Made by a program: the position numbers and the translations under genes | From: Bacillota bacterium | GTDB lineage: Bacteria > Bacillota > Clostridia > Acetivibrionales > DSM-1351 | NCBI GenBank assembly: GCA_023436515.1 | Contig: JAEZIV010000320.1 | Coordinates: 1-6,150 of the forward strand | Direction: 5' to 3' | DNA length: 6,150 nucleotides | The notes under the pieces: generated by a model | The model's database searches: none | What the model saw: only the letters and a program-made list of their open reading frames with translations | What the model was told of the DNA's origin: nothing | Shown here: positions 3,950-6,150 of the stretch, piece by piece | How positions within the stretch are numbered: position 1 is the stretch's first letter | Layout of the letters: every line of letters starts with the position of its first letter

Positions 3950-5926
3950 ATGAGGATAGACAGTTTTGCGGGTTCAACAGCCCCGACAGTAAATACCGGA
4001 TTAGAGGTCATTAATAAACTAAAGCCGGGGGATCATGTCAGGGCGCAAGTAATTGAAAATTCCGGTAAGGAGCTTACATTAAGGTTTTCAGACGGTTCAA
4101 CGGTTGCAGCTACGGCAGCGTCAACTGTGGAGGCTGCTGAGGGTGAATATGTAAATCTGACCTATAAGGGAACTGTAAATGAAAAACCCGCTTTTGAGCT
4201 AGGGGATAAGTTACCGCAGGTACAAGGTGATAAGGCTCTTGAGGAATTAAAAGCATCAGTTTCAGCCCTGAAGCTTCCCTTAACCCAATTGAATCTACAG
4301 CTTGCAAGAGCTTTAATTGATAAAAATATGCCTGTAAATGCAGAAAATATGGCAAAAATGCTCCAACTGACAGAAGCAAATTCCGATTTAAAGCCAGCCG
4401 CAGCAGCATTTATGACCTCAACCAAGCTAGCTGTCGATGCTAATAACATTGAAAAGCTGCAGAACCTCCTGGCAGGAAGATTGAAAATTGGAAATGATCT
4501 ATCGGAGCTATCAAGGTTGTTTTCACCTGCCGGAAACAGTGACAGCGCAGCTGATATTAATATGCCTGCTTTAAAAGCTATTGTGGAAAAGGTAACTGCA
4601 CAGCTTTTGGCAAAAGGTGTGTTGACCGGAGCCGCCGAAGGTGATGCCGTTGCTGCTCCAAAGGGAAATTCTGACGTCAAACCAGAGGCCTTTTCACAAA
4701 ACAAATCAGCGAATACCGAAATACTTATAAATGGAAAGTCCACCGGACAAGATAATCCGGCTGTTAATAAAGCTATGTCTTCCGAGCAGGAAGTCCTCAT
4801 AAAAGAAGCTTCAGAGAACAAGTCCGGGGCTACCAGGCCGAAAATGGCTGGAGATAAAGCAGGTATAGCCGCAAAATCGGAGCTGGCTGGTGAAAAAGCA
4901 GGTATAAGGTTACAGTCGGAGCTTGCTCAAAGCAAAGCTATTCTGGCAGGTCAGGAGACCTTGGATAGTAAGACAGGTGTGGTAAGGCAGGGTGTGGCTG
5001 AAGTTAAGGCCGACTTACTAGGTCAGGGGTCGTCAGATAATATGTCAGCAGGCAAAGCGACAACAAAACTCGGTCAGGCTGACCAGATTAAGGATACTCC
5101 CTTTGTCCTTAAAACAAGGGAAGGTGATTTAATTAGTCAACATAATATTTCCGAAAGATTACTTAGTATTCTCAAGGGTGAAACCCTCCCCGGCAAGTCA
5201 GATTTTCAGCTGCTAAATACCTTTAACAGGGAGCTGGTTTCCCTTATGAACTCCACACAGCTGTCAAATGAGGAGCTGTCGGCAGCAAGGCAGCTTGCCG
5301 GGCGTCAAAACCTTCCGGAAGCTGCAGCAGAAAGCCTTAAGAGTCTGTTTATCAAAGTTGGCCAATCCAGTGACGAAATCGACCCTTCCAGCTTATATAA
5401 AGACCTATACAAGGCTCTACAGACTCTAAAAAGTGAGCTTCCGCAGCTTCCACAGGGGCTTCGGGAAGCTGCAGCCAATATAGTTGGGAATCTAGAGGGT
5501 AACCTTAATTTCATAAATCAGCTCAATACATATAGCTCATATGTGCAGCTTCCCCTAAGCATATTCGATAAAACCACCACCGGGGAGCTGTACATGCTCA
5601 AGAGGGGAGCAAAAAATAAAAAACTTGACCCATCAAATATGACGGTACTCCTTTCTCTTGACACTGAAAGAATTGGAAGAATAGATACACTTCTCAGTAT
5701 AGATAAAAAAAATATAAGTACCAATTTCAGAGTTGAAAACAGTGAGGTTTTTCCGGTGTTAAAGGAAAAGCACAGGGAGCTTTATAACAGCTTTTTGGAG
5801 AAGGGCTTCAGGCTTGTGGATTTTACCTACAGATTGATAGAGGAGCCGATAAGCATTGTTAATTTTGAAGCCGAGGCAAAAAAAGAATTCCTTAAGGGTT
5901 CAAATAACATTGATATATCCATCTAG
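3950..5926 (+). CDS. FliK-like hook-length/export-switch family protein (YlqG position)
   Basis: The product is 658 residues from the ATG at 3950. Residues about 20-86 form a beta-rich domain starting KLKPGDHVRAQVIENSGKEL, resembling a small barrel. About 92-225 is helical and leucine-rich. About 226-385 is a hydrophilic Ala/Gly/Lys/Gln/Ser linker with three 13-residue repeats. About 400-530 is helical again. The final domain (about 545-636) has a FliK-C-like pattern: strands with LLSLDTERIGRIDTLLSID, then NISTNFRVE, then a helix with LYNSFLEKGFRLVDF. FliK-C folds normally act on the FlhB cytoplasmic domain to switch type III export specificity. The next gene encodes just such an FlhB domain, 71 nt downstream, which strengthens the call. 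No signal peptide or membrane segment is seen. In B. subtilis the same slot holds ylqG. Assignment to FliK-like is by pattern, not by search; the function is unknown. Confidence 0.7.
   Translation: MRIDSFAGSTAPTVNTGLEVINKLKPGDHVRAQVIENSGKELTLRFSDGSTVAATAASTVEAAEGEYVNLTYKGTVNEKPAFELGDKLPQVQGDKALEELKASVSALKLPLTQLNLQLARALIDKNMPVNAENMAKMLQLTEANSDLKPAAAAFMTSTKLAVDANNIEKLQNLLAGRLKIGNDLSELSRLFSPAGNSDSAADINMPALKAIVEKVTAQLLAKGVLTGAAEGDAVAAPKGNSDVKPEAFSQNKSANTEILINGKSTGQDNPAVNKAMSSEQEVLIKEASENKSGATRPKMAGDKAGIAAKSELAGEKAGIRLQSELAQSKAILAGQETLDSKTGVVRQGVAEVKADLLGQGSSDNMSAGKATTKLGQADQIKDTPFVLKTREGDLISQHNISERLLSILKGETLPGKSDFQLLNTFNRELVSLMNSTQLSNEELSAARQLAGRQNLPEAAAESLKSLFIKVGQSSDEIDPSSLYKDLYKALQTLKSELPQLPQGLREAAANIVGNLEGNLNFINQLNTYSSYVQLPLSIFDKTTTGELYMLKRGAKNKKLDPSNMTVLLSLDTERIGRIDTLLSIDKKNISTNFRVENSEVFPVLKEKHRELYNSFLEKGFRLVDFTYRLIEEPISIVNFEAEAKKEFLKGSNNIDISI
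4847..4963 (+). repeat. Three 39-bp coding repeats in the FliK-like linker
   Basis: Residues 300-338 of the 658-residue protein are three consecutive 13-mers: AGDKAGIAAKSEL, AGEKAGIRLQSEL and AQSKAILAGQETL. The first two share 9 of 13 residues; the third is more diverged. They lie in the variable hydrophilic linker, where FliK proteins often change length. Confidence 0.8.
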
Positions 5927-5997
5927 ATCCGGTATTAGCTTAAGTATTGTTAGTTTATATATGAAGAAGTAGAGACAAAACAGGAGGGGTGCTCGAT

Positions 5998-6150
5998 TTG
6001 CTGGAAAATAATAAAAACCAAAAAAGGATTAAATACGCAACGGCTTTGCAGTACTCACCTGACAAAGATGCTGCACCAAAGGTAGTAGCTACAGGTAAGG
6101 GAGTTATAGCCGAAAAAATTATTGAAAAGGCAAAGGAAAATGATGTTCCT
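5998..6150 (+). CDS. ylqH: Stand-alone FlhB C-terminal-domain protein, 5' part (YlqH-like)
   Basis: The frame starts at TTG 5998 after a strong SD AGGAGGGG (5982-5989, 8-nt spacing) and runs off the window after 51 codons. After a short polar leader (LENNKNQK), the sequence KYATALQYSPDKDAAPKVVA, then TGKGVIAEKIIEKAKENDVP, matches the FlhB/YscU cytoplasmic domain just after its self-cleavage site (compare the family pattern YAVALxYxPxxDxAPxVVAKG). The four membrane helices of full FlhB are absent. The NPTH cleavage motif that should stand before the conserved tyrosine is replaced by KRIK. The protein therefore resembles the small post-cleavage fragment made directly. In flagellar export this domain binds substrates and is the target of FliK. 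B. subtilis YlqH occupies the same position. The C-terminus is outside the window. Confidence 0.85.
   Translation, partial: MLENNKNQKRIKYATALQYSPDKDAAPKVVATGKGVIAEKIIEKAKENDVP

Noticed and set aside
4162..4821. 219-codon open frame on the minus strand
   Set aside because: It lies wholly antisense to the FliK-like gene, has serine/alanine/phenylalanine-rich low-quality sequence typical of a shadow of Ala/Lys-rich coding DNA, and shows no family match.
5961..5972. ATG-AAG-AAG-TAG mini open frame before the FlhB-domain gene
   Set aside because: It has no SD and is only three codons long; likely chance.

Overview
The window looks like a chromosomal housekeeping segment from a low-to-moderate GC Firmicute, most likely a clostridium of the Ruminiclostridium / C. 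cellulolyticum-C. thermocellum type. This taxonomic guess is an inference from protein style, strong purine-rich Shine-Dalgarno (SD) sites, AT-rich spacers and gene order. All recognised genes lie on the + strand. The order rplS - lepB - ylqF(rbgA) - rnhB - FliK-like - FlhB-like matches the B. subtilis order rplS-ylqF-rnhB-ylqG-ylqH, with a signal peptidase added.

Region by region: 1-523 is the 3' part of a ribosome-assembly GTPase gene (rsgA). It carries an in-frame TAA inside its zinc-binding motif and is otherwise intact to a natural stop. At 524-764 there is a good extended -10 promoter and a structured 5' leader for ribosomal protein L19 (rplS, 765-1115). A strong intrinsic terminator follows (1143-1176). 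lepB (type I signal peptidase) and ylqF (50S assembly GTPase) follow with a 39-nt gap. The ylqF stop codon lies inside a 34-bp tandem duplication. rnhB (RNase HII) is set apart by unusually long spacers on both sides (196 and 258 nt). The first spacer holds a long-range inverted repeat. The second holds a short minus-strand open stretch that looks protein-like and a near-perfect 18-bp stem-loop just after a candidate promoter.

The last third is a 658-codon protein with a FliK-like C-terminal domain, followed by the start of a stand-alone FlhB C-terminal-domain protein. In flagellar type III export, FliK and the FlhB cytoplasmic domain together switch export specificity. Here a truncated version of that pair sits among translation and ribosome-assembly genes, with no flagellar gene visible. 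It is the most system-like feature of the window. Related pairs are known (YlqG/YlqH in Bacillus; FlhX-type FlhB fragments elsewhere) but poorly characterised.

Functionally, rsgA (30S maturation), rplS (50S protein at the subunit interface) and ylqF (50S maturation) share a ribosome-biogenesis theme. lepB and rnhB are general housekeeping genes (secretion, ribonucleotide repair).
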